The translations under genes were made by a program, and so were the position numbers. Below are positions 1 to 9,616 of a DNA stretch of 41,670 bases, one piece after another. The stretch is from the NCBI GenBank assembly GCA_025350905.1, contig JANXWY010000271.1, positions 1-41,670 of the forward strand. Direction: 5' to 3'. The notes under the pieces are model-generated. The model worked only from the letters and a program-made list of their open reading frames with translations. It did not search any database and had not been told where the DNA came from. Position 1 is the first letter of the stretch; every line of letters starts with the position of its first letter. Source of the DNA: Verrucomicrobiota bacterium. GTDB lineage: Bacteria > Verrucomicrobiota > Verrucomicrobiia > Limisphaerales > JADLHS01.

Positions 1-1934
1 GCACTTTGCCCAAAGGGAAAGGCTGCGTTGCCCAGGTCCGTCTCCGTGAGCCGGGACAGGATTGTGCGCGAAGCAGGTCCCATGATCGACACCACTCCCA
101 GCTCCGAGGTAACATCGGTGAGGGTCACATCCGCCCCGGCGGGCACGTGTTGCAAAATCCAATCGGCATCATGCGCAGCCTGTTGGGTGGAGGTGATGAC
201 GTAAAATCGGTCGGTAGCCACCCGAACCACGGTGAGATCACTCGCGAACGTTCCCCGCTCATTGAACATCGCGGTGTACACGATACGCCCAATCGCCACA
301 TCCACGTTATTGCCACACAGCTTTTGCAACGTCGGCAATGCGTCGGCGCCACTTAGTTCGAACTTGGCGAAAGTGGATTGATCGAACAGTGTGGCACTCC
401 CGCGACAAGCCTTCACCTCCGCCGCGACGTGGGGCGCCCAGTTTTGCTTTTTGAAGGAATACTGGATCTCCGGTTTAATCCCAGCCGGCGCATACCAGAG
501 CGGCCGTTCCCAACCTGCGCTTTGACCGTAGCAGGCGCCGAGCGCGGAAGTTTTCTCATGCAACGGTGAGCGGCGGGCATTGCGAGACGTCTCCATCTCG
601 CGATTCGGCCACGCCATCTGGTAATGCAGCCCCAGCACTTCGGCGGCCCGGGTCATGAGATAGCCACGTTCATTCTGGAGCGGCGCGAAGCGGCGCACGT
701 CCACGCTCCACAAATCCATCGGCATCTCGCCGCCTTCCAGCCAGTCCACGGTGTATTTGCCTACGCCACCGGCGCTCGCAATGCCCACGCTGTTGAAGCC
801 CGCCAGCACAAAGAGGCCTTCGGTCCGAGCCGGCGGGCCCATCAGGAAATTGTTGTCCGGCGTGAAGCTTTCGGGCCCGTTCACAAACTTCGGAAACTTC
901 GCTATGCGGAGGGCGGGGATGCGATGTTTGCCTGCCGCCAAAGGTTCGGCAAATTTTTCCCAATCATCGTTGAGCAGGGCAAACTTAAAATCTCCGGGCA
1001 CGGTATCGCCCACCGGCCACGGCTTCGAACGCCACTGGAACGCGCCGAGTTTGATGGACCCATCATCCAGCGTGCGAAAGTAGATCGCCGCGTCGGGGTC
1101 CCGCGCACAGGGGAGATCGCGGATTGCTCCCGCAATCGGTTCGCTCAACACATAGTGATGCTCCACAGGATAGAGCGGAAGATCCACGCCGATACTCAGG
1201 CCGAGTTGCCGGGTCCACATTCCACCGGTGAGAATTACCCAATCGGCGTCGATCTGTCCCGGCGTTCCATTTCCCGCCCGATACTCGATGCCCGTGATCC
1301 GCTTGAAATCCTGTTTACCGTGCGGCGCGGGTTTGGTTTTCAGTTGCGTGACACTGATCTGATCAAACAACTGCGCCCCGTTTTGGAGCGCACCCTTCGC
1401 CAGCGCCACCGTGCATTCGCCGGGAATGACCCGGCCATCGCCGGGCAGGTAGACCGCGCCCAACACGTCCTCCACCTGGATTAAAGGCCACAACTCCTGC
1501 GCTTCGCGCGGCCCGACCAGGTGGGCTTCCACCCCAAAAACCTCGGCCATCGCGGCGGTGCGACGCAGTTGAATCATGCGCTCGGCATTCGTCCCTAGCG
1601 TGAGGCCGCGCGTGCGCACCCAGCCGACATCATGCCCCGTCTCCGCCTGTAACTGCGGGTACAGCCAGGCCGAATACTTGTTGATTTGCGTCATGCTATT
1701 GCTGGCGCGCAATTGCCCGACCATCCCGGCGGCATGCCAAGTCGTGCCGCTGCTGAGGCGGCCCTGTTCCAGGAGCACCACATCTTTCCAGCCCGCTTTG
1801 GCCAGATGATAGGCGACCGAACAGCCTACGATCCCGCCGCCGACGATCACAACGCGTGCTTGGCGCGGTGGCAATCTAGGCGGCAACTCGAATGAGGATT
1901 GAACCGGAGTGTTGGTGATGAGTGTCGCTGGCAT
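1..1934 (-). CDS. FAD-dependent dimethylglycine/sarcosine dehydrogenase-like oxidoreductase (3' end missing)
   Basis: The reverse strand reads open from an ATG at 1934 to the window edge, giving 644 residues without a stop. Near the N-terminus a dinucleotide-binding GGGIVG motif (residues 32-37) is followed by a helix and an acidic strand end (VVLLEQ), the Rossmann FAD site of the DAO family. Further on, GLFVLAGFNSVGIASAGG resembles the C-terminal FAD-contacting segment of these oxidases. The last 150 or so residues (NARRSPLHEKTSALG, ATLFDQSTFAKFEL) match the start of a GcvT-like aminomethyltransferase domain. That order is typical of dimethylglycine/sarcosine dehydrogenases, which oxidise N-methyl groups and pass the one-carbon unit to tetrahydrofolate. 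There is no signal peptide, so it is probably cytoplasmic. The substrate cannot be decided from this part. No good ribosome-binding site precedes the ATG. Confidence 0.85.
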   Translation of the reverse strand, partial: MPATLITNTPVQSSFELPPRLPPRQARVVIVGGGIVGCSVAYHLAKAGWKDVVLLEQGRLSSGTTWHAAGMVGQLRASNSMTQINKYSAWLYPQLQAETGHDVGWVRTRGLTLGTNAERMIQLRRTAAMAEVFGVEAHLVGPREAQELWPLIQVEDVLGAVYLPGDGRVIPGECTVALAKGALQNGAQLFDQISVTQLKTKPAPHGKQDFKRITGIEYRAGNGTPGQIDADWVILTGGMWTRQLGLSIGVDLPLYPVEHHYVLSEPIAGAIRDLPCARDPDAAIYFRTLDDGSIKLGAFQWRSKPWPVGDTVPGDFKFALLNDDWEKFAEPLAAGKHRIPALRIAKFPKFVNGPESFTPDNNFLMGPPARTEGLFVLAGFNSVGIASAGGVGKYTVDWLEGGEMPMDLWSVDVRRFAPLQNERGYLMTRAAEVLGLHYQMAWPNREMETSRNARRSPLHEKTSALGACYGQSAGWERPLWYAPAGIKPEIQYSFKKQNWAPHVAAEVKACRGSATLFDQSTFAKFELSGADALPTLQKLCGNNVDVAIGRIVYTAMFNERGTFASDLTVVRVATDRFYVITSTQQAAHDADWILQHVPAGADVTLTDVTSELGVVSIMGPASRTILSRLTETDLGNAAFPFGQS

Positions 1935-2057
1935 AAACAGTGGCGGGAGGCTAACAACTCGGGGAAATTCTGGCCAGCGGATTGAAGAAATTTGCTGACT
2001 CCACGGCGAGCGGTTGGGCGCGGGTAAAGGATTGGGTGGCGGCTGGTGGGGGCCGCC

Positions 2058-2147
2058 TGGGAGCGCTGGCATCCTTGCCGGCGAGTTTTAAGTTCACACG
2101 CCGCTGGGTACTCAAGCAACTCGCCGGCAAGGATGCCGGCGCTCCCA
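2058..2147. repeat. REP-like paired palindrome, family E
   Basis: Two 30-base arms (2058-2087 and 2118-2147) are inverted copies that differ at one position. They are separated by 30 bases. Each arm has its own short palindrome around CCGGCAAGGATGCCGG or its variant. The element lies in the 278-base gap between the divergent FAD-oxidoreductase and GH13 genes. It looks like a REP doublet (BIME) and carries no coding potential. Confidence 0.8.
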
Positions 2148-2275
2148 GGATGGATTGCCACTCGCGCCCGAGCTGACGGCCGCGCTCGCCGCTCGCGTGG
2201 TTTGACACGGCTTTGAACTGGTCCATTGTTTCGACGGTGATTGATTGGCCTCCCTCGAATAATTTGTTTCGCAAC

Positions 2276-4495
2276 GTGCATTACCTTCGTGGCACCATTC
2301 CCGTTGGCGGGTTCGCTGGGCGACTCGCGTGGTCGATAGCGACCTTGCTGACGTGGTCCGCCGCCACTGTCGCCCAATCCTCCCGCCCGGGCATGGGTTC
2401 GACGCCGTACGCCGATGCGTTGGGCACGGGGGTAACTTTCCGCGTCTGGGCGCCGAACGCAACTTCCGTGGCCGTGCCGGGTATTTTCAATGGTTGGAGC
2501 ACCAACGCGAATTTTCTCGTGAAAGAAGCCGGCACCGAAAATTGGTCGGGCGACATCGCCACCGCACGCGCCGGCCATGAATACAAGTACCATATCAACG
2601 GCTCGGTTTGGAAACGCGACCCGCGCGGACGCAAGGTGGTTAACTCCGTTGGCAACTCCATCGTCTATGACCCGAACACCTTCAGCTGGGCGGGCGACAC
2701 CCGGCTGGCAGTGAATCAATCCGACCTGGTCATCTACGAATTGCACCTCGGCGCGTTTTACGATCCAGCGCCAGCCATCGGCGGTCCCGGAAAATTTTCC
2801 GACGCCATGGCCAAGCTCGATCATCTGGTCAGCCTGGGCATCAACGCCGTGGAGCTGCTGCCGCTCGCCGAGTTCGCGGGCGATTATAGTTGGGGTTACA
2901 ACCTGGCGGATCCTTATGCGGTGGAGAACAGCGGTTACGGCGGGCCGGACGGATTAAAAAGCTTTGTAAAAGCGGCCCATGCGCGTGGCATTCAAGTCCT
3001 GCTCGACGTCGTTCACAATCATTACGGCCCAAGTGATCTCGACCTCTGGGGTTTTGACAACGGTACCACGCCGGGCATTTATTTCTACTCCGCCGCCAAC
3101 ATCTGCTGCACGCCGTGGGGTCAGCGACCCAACTATGCTTCCGATGGGGTGCGCTCCTATATCATCGATAATTTCAAAATGTGGATGGACGAGTACCACA
3201 TTGACGGCTTTCGCTGGGATTCTGTCGGCGGCATGCGCTATTACGATCCGGGGCACGTGAACATTCCCGAGGCTGACTCCCTCATTCAATACATCAACAA
3301 TGTCGAGATTCGTGCGAATCGTCCCGGCGTCATCAGCATCGCCGAGGACGAATCGTTTGGGCAGGGTTTCCACGCCGAATGGGATCGCGGCTTCGGCGAT
3401 TTGTTGATCGGCCAAGTGGTCGAGAGCATCGACGCCAACCGGAACATGAACACGCTCTGGAACGCGATGAACGGAAGCGGATTCTTTCGCGTGGCCTACA
3501 CCGAGACGCACGATCTCGTCGGCAATCTCAACGGTCCGAGTAACCAGCGACTTCCCACCCGCATCCAGCCGGCCGACCCGACCAGTTATTACGCGCGCAA
3601 ACGCTCCATGCTGGCCGCCGCCGTGACGCTAACGATGCCCGCCACACCCATGCTGTTCATGGGGCAGGAGCTGCTGGCTGTTGCGCAGTTCGCCGATAAT
3701 AGTCCACTCGATTGGTCACGCACTGTCACCTACTCGAACGTCGTCAATTTCTATCGTGACCTCATTCATCTGCGCCGCAATCTCGACGGAGTGAGCCTGG
3801 GCCTTATGGGGCCCAATGTTACGAGTCATGTCGTCCGGGATGATTATCCCTGGAAATTGCTGGCGTTTCATCGGTGGGGTGCGGGCGCCAATGACCAGGT
3901 GATGGTGATCATGAACTTCACCGCGAGCTCCATTCCCAATTACGTCATCAGTGGCTGGCCTGCGGATGGCAACTGGTATGTGAACCTCAACTCCGACTGG
4001 ACCACGTATGGTGCTGATTTCGGCAATAGCGGTAGCTCAATGGTCAACGTCGTCGGCGGCAGCGGCGCAGTGGCCGTCGGCCCCTACAGTGTGCTGGTGC
4101 TGTCGCGCCAGGCGCTGCCGAATCTCGACGCCGATGGTGATGGCCTGCGCAACGGCTGGGAGCAACAACATTTCGGCGACCCCATCAGTGCTGTTGCCAC
4201 CGCCGACGACGATCACGACGGGGCCAATAATTTGCAGGAGCAAACCGCCGACACCGATCCGAATTCGGCGTCGTCGGTGCTCCGGTTCATAAACATTGAA
4301 CCGAGCGTCACGAACGTGACCCTGCGCTGGACCGGCGGACAATCCGTCCGGCAAGTGGTGCAGCAAGCGAACGACGTGGCGGGCACCTGGACCGCGATCT
4401 TCACGAACCTTCCCCCTACGAGCATTACGAATTCACTAACGCTGCCGCGGTCGTCGGCTCGTACGGCTTTCTTTCGCATTGGGATCTATCCCTAG
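2276..4495 (+). CDS. Secreted GH13 alpha-glucanase with N-terminal CBM48-like domain and Ca-binding C-terminus
   Basis: This is a 739-residue secreted alpha-amylase/branching-enzyme-like protein that should cleave or rearrange alpha-1,4-glucans. A signal peptide (LAWSIATLLTWSAATVAQ) precedes a CBM48-like domain (about 45-135, VTFRVWAPNA, FNGW). The GH13 barrel follows with region I LLDVVHNH, region II GFRWD (nucleophile D315), region III SIAEDE (acid/base E357) and region IV ETHD (D413). After the barrel come acidic repeats with DADGDGLRNGWE and DDDHDG, like thrombospondin type 3 or EF-hand calcium sites. The protein ends in a beta-rich module finishing FFRIGIYP. The start is uncertain: GTG 2276 fits the signal peptide best, while TTG 2213 in the same frame would add 21 residues. 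No clear Shine-Dalgarno site is seen for either. It lacks the NH of the usual region IV NHD but keeps HD. Confidence 0.9.
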   Translation: MHYLRGTIPVGGFAGRLAWSIATLLTWSAATVAQSSRPGMGSTPYADALGTGVTFRVWAPNATSVAVPGIFNGWSTNANFLVKEAGTENWSGDIATARAGHEYKYHINGSVWKRDPRGRKVVNSVGNSIVYDPNTFSWAGDTRLAVNQSDLVIYELHLGAFYDPAPAIGGPGKFSDAMAKLDHLVSLGINAVELLPLAEFAGDYSWGYNLADPYAVENSGYGGPDGLKSFVKAAHARGIQVLLDVVHNHYGPSDLDLWGFDNGTTPGIYFYSAANICCTPWGQRPNYASDGVRSYIIDNFKMWMDEYHIDGFRWDSVGGMRYYDPGHVNIPEADSLIQYINNVEIRANRPGVISIAEDESFGQGFHAEWDRGFGDLLIGQVVESIDANRNMNTLWNAMNGSGFFRVAYTETHDLVGNLNGPSNQRLPTRIQPADPTSYYARKRSMLAAAVTLTMPATPMLFMGQELLAVAQFADNSPLDWSRTVTYSNVVNFYRDLIHLRRNLDGVSLGLMGPNVTSHVVRDDYPWKLLAFHRWGAGANDQVMVIMNFTASSIPNYVISGWPADGNWYVNLNSDWTTYGADFGNSGSSMVNVVGGSGAVAVGPYSVLVLSRQALPNLDADGDGLRNGWEQQHFGDPISAVATADDDHDGANNLQEQTADTDPNSASSVLRFINIEPSVTNVTLRWTGGQSVRQVVQQANDVAGTWTAIFTNLPPTSITNSLTLPRSSARTAFFRIGIYP

Positions 4496-4540
4496 CCGGA
4501 ACGGTGTCTTTGAAAACTGAGCGAGTCACCGCCGTGACTC

Positions 4541-4672
4541 GTAGGACAGGCGTCGCGCCTGTCTCCATCTTCAAAAAGCTACCCACCATTTGGGGACTCA
4601 AACCCGCCCACCGAAAAATAACGCCTCAAGGCGGAGCCGGTTAGTTTGAGACAGGCGCGACGCCTGTCCTAC
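4541..4672. repeat. REP-like paired palindrome, family C (perfect 25-base inverted repeat)
   Basis: The arms 4541-4565 and 4648-4672 are perfect reverse complements over 25 bases. Each contains an inner hairpin, ACAGGCG-TCG-CGCCTGT. The 82-base spacer has no reading frame of note. The element fills most of the gap between the convergent GH13 gene (ends 4495) and esterase gene (ends 4775), so it could also act as a bidirectional RNA 3'-end structure, although neither arm is followed by a T-run. Confidence 0.85.
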
Positions 4673-4774
4673 TGCATCATTCCGGCTAAGTCGCCGCCTA
4701 GGGGCCGGCCCGGATGCCCTGGTCCTGCCTTCTGAGTTCGAGTTGCAACTCCGCCCGCGAATTCAGCCGCTGGT

Positions 4775-5710
4775 TCAGGGTTGGAGGCGGAAATCCGGAT
4801 TGAGCAGGAATTCAAGCGGGAGATGGACGCGCTTCTGCCACGCCCGTTCCGAATGCTCCTCTCCGGGGAATACCATTGTGACCCAATTCTTGCCTGCCTC
4901 GTAGCCGGCGGCTCTTAGTTGTGAATCCACATGTTTTTGCAGCGCTTCGTAACCGTCTTCTTTGGTTTCGTTGCCGTAGTCGAAATAGATCCGGTGCGTT
5001 TTGGGATCAGGCAATGCGGGCTGCAAGTCGCGAGCCGTGATGCCGCCGGCCACGGTCCACGCCGTGGAAAGACACGCCGCACCCCCAAACACCTCCGGGT
5101 ATTCGCAGAGGGCGTAGAGCGAAATCAGTCCGCCCATGCTCGAACCGAGGATGCTGGTGGACGCGCGACCGGGAATCGTCCGATAGCGCGCATCAATCGC
5201 CGGTTTCAATTCGCGCACCAGATAGCGCAGGTAGGCGTCGCCGAGCGGTTGCCGCCGCGCCGATTTGAACATGTCGGGCAGGTCCGCTTCCTTCAGCCGT
5301 TCGAACGGCTTCTGCGGCATGTATTCGGAAAGTCGCTTCGACGTATTCCAGATGGCGACGACGATGGTCTCGGGAACTTTTTGCTCGGCGATCAGGCGCG
5401 TCATGGTTTCGTCAATGCCCCAATCCACGCCGATGAAGGAGGTGGCCGGATCGAAAATATTTTGGCCATCCTGGCAATAGACCACGGGATAACGCCGCGC
5501 CGTTGCCGAATTGGAGAAATAACTTGGGGGCAACCAGACGTCCACGTTGCGGCGATCGACAAACTGGGAATCCATCGGCGCGAGATGTTCGACCGCTCCG
5601 GTGACCCGGAGCCGGAGCACGGACGGCTGATGGTTGGTTTGGCCGCGCACCGAATTTACAGTCATCAACAGGCCCGCAAGGATAATGGTTGAAGGGGCAG
5701 TGAAGTTCAT
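4775..5710 (-). CDS. Secreted enterochelin-esterase-like alpha/beta hydrolase (esterase D family)
   Basis: The 311-residue protein begins at ATG 5710 with a signal peptide (STIILAGLLMTVNSVRG) and then reads as a PF00756-type esterase. Visible motifs are PVVYCQDGQNIFD (oxyanion-side strand), GSSMGG with nucleophile Ser191, and GEEHSERAW with the likely catalytic His286. Asp244 in IYFDYGNETK is a candidate acid. Family members hydrolyse esters of siderophores, feruloyl or acetyl sugars, or unknown substrates. In this glycosidase neighbourhood a polysaccharide ester is a reasonable guess. The same frame stays open upstream to 6022, but that extension is basic, Cys-rich and crosses a palindromic repeat, so it is not counted as coding. 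Confidence 0.85.
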   Translation of the reverse strand: MNFTAPSTIILAGLLMTVNSVRGQTNHQPSVLRLRVTGAVEHLAPMDSQFVDRRNVDVWLPPSYFSNSATARRYPVVYCQDGQNIFDPATSFIGVDWGIDETMTRLIAEQKVPETIVVAIWNTSKRLSEYMPQKPFERLKEADLPDMFKSARRQPLGDAYLRYLVRELKPAIDARYRTIPGRASTSILGSSMGGLISLYALCEYPEVFGGAACLSTAWTVAGGITARDLQPALPDPKTHRIYFDYGNETKEDGYEALQKHVDSQLRAAGYEAGKNWVTMVFPGEEHSERAWQKRVHLPLEFLLNPDFRLQP

Positions 5711-5822
5711 CACGTTTCGGATGGTAGTCCGGTCGCCGGCGTCCAGGCAATCCTTGCGAGCTAAACTGCCTCGCCAACGGCGCATCCTGACACTGAACCT
5801 GTGGAACCGCCAACCAAGGAAT

Positions 5823-5890
5823 TGAAACGCCGCGTGCACGCGGCAGCAGCGTCGTTGGAATTGTGGCTGCCGCCTGAAGGCGGCGTTCCA
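5823..5890. repeat. REP-like paired palindrome, family D, with compensatory stem changes
   Basis: Two inverted arms (5823-5847 and 5866-5890) each hold a perfect hairpin: GCCGCG-TGCA-CGCGGC at 5829-5844 and GCCGCC-TGAA-GGCGGC at 5869-5884. The arms differ mainly inside the stems, yet each stem stays fully paired, so selection appears to act on the hairpin. The element sits in the 383-base gap between the divergent esterase and transporter genes. I see no other gene in that gap. Confidence 0.75.
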
Positions 5891-6093
5891 TGGGCACACC
5901 GACCGCAAGCTGCGGCCTATCGCACAAAGCGGCAACCGCACGGGGCAGGGCGGGTCGGCTGGCTCTCTCATTCGACACATGTCTCGCTCATCGTGGCTGC
6001 GGCCCGTCACACGGTACCGCAATTTGTCTTGCCTCGGTCAGCGGCGAAATGCTGAATGTCGGCGAACTCGGCCATCCAAGCCACAAACCACTC

Positions 6094-7413
6094 ATGCAAA
6101 AACCGCGCTTAAGCTTCTGGCAAATTTGGAACATGAGTTTTGGCTTCCTCGGCATCCAGTTCGGTTGGGGCTTGCAGATGGCCAACATGAGTCCGATCTA
6201 CAAATATCTCGGCGCTTCGGATTCGCAAATCCCGCTGCTCTGGCTCGCCGCGCCACTCACGGGCTTTATTGTGCAGCCGATCATCGGGGCAATGAGTGAT
6301 CGCACCTGGGGTCCACTGGGTCGGCGGCGGCCGTATTTTCTGGTGGGGGCGATCTTAAGTTCGCTGGCGCTGATCGCGATGCCGAATTGCAGCACGCTGT
6401 GGATGGCGGCGGGGTTGTTGTGGATTCTCGACGCCTCGATCAACGTGAGCATGGAGCCGTTTCGCGCGTTTGTGGCGGACAAGTTGCCGGAGGAACAACG
6501 CGGGACGGGTTTCGCGATGCAAAGTTTTTTCATCGGCGTCGGTGCCGTGATCGCGGGCATGCTGCCGTATATTTTGAAGAACTGGTTTCACGTCAGCAGC
6601 GAGACGAGCAGCGCAAATGCGATTCCACCGAACGTCAAAATCTCCTTCTACCTGGGCGCGGCGGCGTTTCTCAGCGCCGTGCTTTGGACGGTGTTCACGA
6701 CCAAGGAATACCCGCCGAAAGACTTGGAAGCCTTTCGGCGTCGCAAGGCGGCCAGTGGCGGCCCGGCGTATTTCGCGCGGGAAATTTTCGACGCGCTGGT
6801 CCGGATGCCCGGCACCATGAAACGCCTCGCGCTGGTGCAATTCTTCACCTGGCTCGGCCTGTTTTGCATGTGGTTGCATTTCTCGAATGCCGTGCCCGTT
6901 GTGTTCGGCAGCAGTGACCCGAACTCGCCCGTGTTCAAAGCCGGGGCGGAGTGGGCGGGGGTTTGTTACGCGGTAAAGGACGCCGTTACCTTTATTGCCG
7001 CATTCGGGTTGATGGCCGCGGCGCGGAAGTTTGACCGGCGACGCATCCATGGCATATGTCTGGCGCTGGGCGGCCTCGGCCTGCTCGCGATCGGATTCAT
7101 TCATGGGGAATCGCAAAAGAGCCTGCTGCTGGTTGCGCTCGCGCTCGGCGGCGTGGCGTGGGCGAGCATTCTTTCCATGCCATACGCCATTCTCGCCGGC
7201 GCGTTGCCGGCGGAACGCATGGGGGTCTATATGGGCATCTTCAATTTTTTCATCGTGCTGCCGGAAATCCTGGCGGCGCTCACCTTTGGCCGGATCGTGA
7301 AAAACTATCTGCACGGCAATCTCGTCTATGCGGTGATGGCCGGGGGCGTCTTCATGCTCATCGCCGCGTTGCTGGCGCAATGGGTGAAGCTGCCGAACGA
7401 ATCGCGGGCATGA
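6094..7413 (+). CDS. SLC45/GPH-type MFS sugar transporter
   Basis: This 439-residue inner-membrane protein has about twelve hydrophobic segments. The first, [21 protein letters not shown], is characteristic of MFS sugar carriers related to plant sucrose transporters and SLC45. The loop between helices 2 and 3 carries [15 protein letters not shown], matching the D-R-x(n)-GRRRP signature of that group. These carriers usually import disaccharides or short maltooligosaccharides with protons. Lying between secreted GH13 enzymes, it probably imports their products. ATG 6094 (MQKPRLSFW) is chosen because family members begin just before this helix. ATG 6049 in the same frame is the next alternative. 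The gene is divergent from the esterase. Confidence 0.88.
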   Translation: MQKPRLSFWQIWNMSFGFLGIQFGWGLQMANMSPIYKYLGASDSQIPLLWLAAPLTGFIVQPIIGAMSDRTWGPLGRRRPYFLVGAILSSLALIAMPNCSTLWMAAGLLWILDASINVSMEPFRAFVADKLPEEQRGTGFAMQSFFIGVGAVIAGMLPYILKNWFHVSSETSSANAIPPNVKISFYLGAAAFLSAVLWTVFTTKEYPPKDLEAFRRRKAASGGPAYFAREIFDALVRMPGTMKRLALVQFFTWLGLFCMWLHFSNAVPVVFGSSDPNSPVFKAGAEWAGVCYAVKDAVTFIAAFGLMAAARKFDRRRIHGICLALGGLGLLAIGFIHGESQKSLLLVALALGGVAWASILSMPYAILAGALPAERMGVYMGIFNFFIVLPEILAALTFGRIVKNYLHGNLVYAVMAGGVFMLIAALLAQWVKLPNESRA

Positions 7414-8129
7414 AAGTTTGGGGTTCCCCGCACAGGTAACGACTGGCAGGTTCTGATTAAAATCCACCCGCCAGCGGCACGGTAGATCGCCGCGACGCGA
7501 CCAATTGGGACAGTGTCTGCCAAATCCAAAATTATTCGGCTAAGCGGAGGGACGGGGGCATGGAGAGCCGCGTAGCTCAGGGAGGCAAACTTGCCGGCGC
7601 CGCGCCAGAGCTTTGGCCGCTTCGGGGCATCGGCACTGGCGGCGATGCTCGAGCTGGGAGGGAAGTCCAAGAACACTTCCTTGGACGGCGTGTAGATGTT
7701 TATGCAGCATCAAGTGCCTCGTGCGGATCTGCGCCCAGAGGACCGTGGAGCGGAATTTTGAAGCGAGCTTGAGCGATTTCGTTTCGCTGGGCTGGATTCC
7801 ATCGCCGAGGTGATTCTCAACACGATGTCGGTGAACCGGAAGAATTATCCGCCGTTCACTTCGCTCGGGAGCAGCAGTCGGTCATCGGCTGAACCAGCAC
7901 CGCTCCCGAGGCTATACGCCGAAGGGCGCGGGCGCGAGAAAGCCGTCAACCATCAGGCGGCGCAGGGTTTCAAGACGGCGGCGAATTTGCATGAGGCCAT
8001 CCAACGCTTCGAAGCGGCACGGCAACTCGCGCCCCAAAACCGCGTGGCCGCAGAATACCTGCGGCGGGTCACCGCTGCGTCGGAATCAGCCGGAGATGAT
8101 TTTGCGGAAATCGGAAAGCAAGGCGACAG
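7414..8129 (+). other. 716-base stretch without a convincing gene; possible gene remnant at 7810-8154
   Basis: This gap separates the convergent transporter and GH53 genes. The plus strand from about 7760 encodes a short frame ending at 8154, and its middle (HEAIQRFEAARQLAPQNRVAAEYLRR) looks like one TPR helix pair. The rest is low in sense, the frame has no good start, and it runs 25 bases into the 3' end of the GH53 gene. I read it as a decayed fragment of a TPR protein rather than a working gene. Nothing else supportable is seen between 7414 and 7760. Confidence 0.35.
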
Positions 8130-9494
8130 CTACCAGTTCGAACGCAAACGGTAAAAGCGCTGAGTGCTCGAGTCCGGCGGTAGCGTCAGCCGGTAGGCGC
8201 CGCCGGCGGTTTGTGCATCGGCGACCACCGGTAACCAAACGGTCGGCGGCTTCAGATCAGTGGTCGTCATTAGCGACAACCCGGCGCCACTCAACGGCCA
8301 GGTGAACAACAGGCCGTTGGTGGTTGAACGGATGTCCAGCACCAAGGGCGCCGCTAATTGGCCGAACCCGTCCGCCGCTGGCAGCAGGTTACCCCCGACG
8401 TCAAAGAAGGAGGTCGTATCGAAGCCGGCTTCGTTCACCCCGGTTACGCCTTGGTATTCGGCACCCCACCAGAAGATTCCCAACCCTAGCCCGAAGGGCA
8501 CTCCACGGACAATCGGAGCGAGCGCGACAACATATTGAACCTGGCCGGTCAGGCTGGGGTTGAGGCCATTGATGGCCGTCGTCCAATGTGAGTTGGTCCA
8601 CGGAAATGCGGTTTCAGCCACGATCACGGGCTTGAGGTAACGGTTCGCTGCGTTGCTCAAGCAGTTGCTGAGGCTGGCCAACGGACCATGCCAGAAGGGA
8701 TAATAGCTCTCGCCGATAATGTCGAACGGGACTTCCTGAGCGTTCAAATTATCGAAGAACCACTGAGTGGTGGCCCAATCTCCACCGCGGTCGAGGTGCA
8801 CAATAATCTTGGGCGCGAGGGTGCCCGGCGCGGCATCCCGGATGCCTTGGATGGCGGCTTTCATCAACTGTCCAAGCTGCGACCACTGGGTGGCGTTCTC
8901 GTAGCTGCCGCCGACGCGGCCGTACGGCCACAATAATCCGCTCGTGATCTCATTACCGATCGACACGTAATCGGGCATCGCGCCGACCGCCCGGAACGAG
9001 GCAATCGTGTTGCTGTTGTACGAGTACAGCTGCTGTACGAGCGCGGGGAACGTCAGATTCGTCCACGCCGAAGGTACCGCTTGATGGCCCGGGTCCGCCC
9101 AGGTGTCGGAGTAATGCAGATCAAGATCGAGCTGCAGTCCGGCCTGCTTGACCCGTACGGCCAGGGGCACCGTGTAATCAAGGTTATTGATGGCGTTGTA
9201 CGGATCCGCGCTCGCCTGCGTCGCGCTGCTGGTGAACAGCCGAAGCCGCACACAAGTCAGGCCGTGCTGCCGCAAGAGCGCCAAGGCATCCTGCGGCTGG
9301 CCGGCGTCGCGGTAGCTTATTCCCTTGGACTCGAAAAACTGCAAATGTGACAGGTCGGCGCCGACCAGAAAATCTTCTGTCGCCCCGCCGGCCGACGATC
9401 CGATTAGGAGGGCGAGCATCAGATACGGGAGGGGCGGGCACATTTTCTTCGGCGACGGTGTCACGCCGGGCGCCGCGAAGCCAATCGAATTCAT
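8130..9494 (-). CDS. Secreted GH53 arabinogalactan endo-beta-1,4-galactanase
   Basis: The 454-residue protein should cut beta-1,4-galactan side chains of pectin. After a signal peptide (YLMLALLIGSSAGGA) the GH53 barrel opens with GADLSHLQFFESKG and GLTCVRLRLF, both hallmark family segments. The acid/base is E182 in SIGNEITSG and the nucleophile is E294 in VIVAETAFPW. LDLHYSDTWADPG is also conserved. The last 70 residues form a beta-rich module ending RFYRLRSNW, shared with other secreted proteins here. The start is chosen at ATG 9494; ATG 9443 would also leave a signal peptide. The open frame extends further upstream into the end of the GH5 gene. The GH5 stop at 9617 is 122 bases upstream, so the two are probably co-transcribed. 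Confidence 0.9.
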   Translation of the reverse strand: MNSIGFAAPGVTPSPKKMCPPLPYLMLALLIGSSAGGATEDFLVGADLSHLQFFESKGISYRDAGQPQDALALLRQHGLTCVRLRLFTSSATQASADPYNAINNLDYTVPLAVRVKQAGLQLDLDLHYSDTWADPGHQAVPSAWTNLTFPALVQQLYSYNSNTIASFRAVGAMPDYVSIGNEITSGLLWPYGRVGGSYENATQWSQLGQLMKAAIQGIRDAAPGTLAPKIIVHLDRGGDWATTQWFFDNLNAQEVPFDIIGESYYPFWHGPLASLSNCLSNAANRYLKPVIVAETAFPWTNSHWTTAINGLNPSLTGQVQYVVALAPIVRGVPFGLGLGIFWWGAEYQGVTGVNEAGFDTTSFFDVGGNLLPAADGFGQLAAPLVLDIRSTTNGLLFTWPLSGAGLSLMTTTDLKPPTVWLPVVADAQTAGGAYRLTLPPDSSTQRFYRLRSNW

Positions 9495-9616
9495 TTCGAG
9501 GCTGCGCGCGGGGCGTTTTCCCGTTTCTGCCGTTGGCGAAGGGCCGATGAATGACCGGGCAAAGGAGTGGCTCACCCCTGATTCCCTGACTTTCGCTACC
9601 TGTTCCAATGGCGGTA

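Noticed and set aside
5711-6022. N-terminal extension of the esterase to 6022
   Set aside because: The extension is basic, Cys-rich and crosses the family D palindrome, while ATG 5710 begins a normal signal peptide.
7560-7600. tRNA-like start CCGCGTAGCTCAGGGAGG
   Set aside because: It resembles a D-arm only; no anticodon arm, T-arm or acceptor pairing follows.
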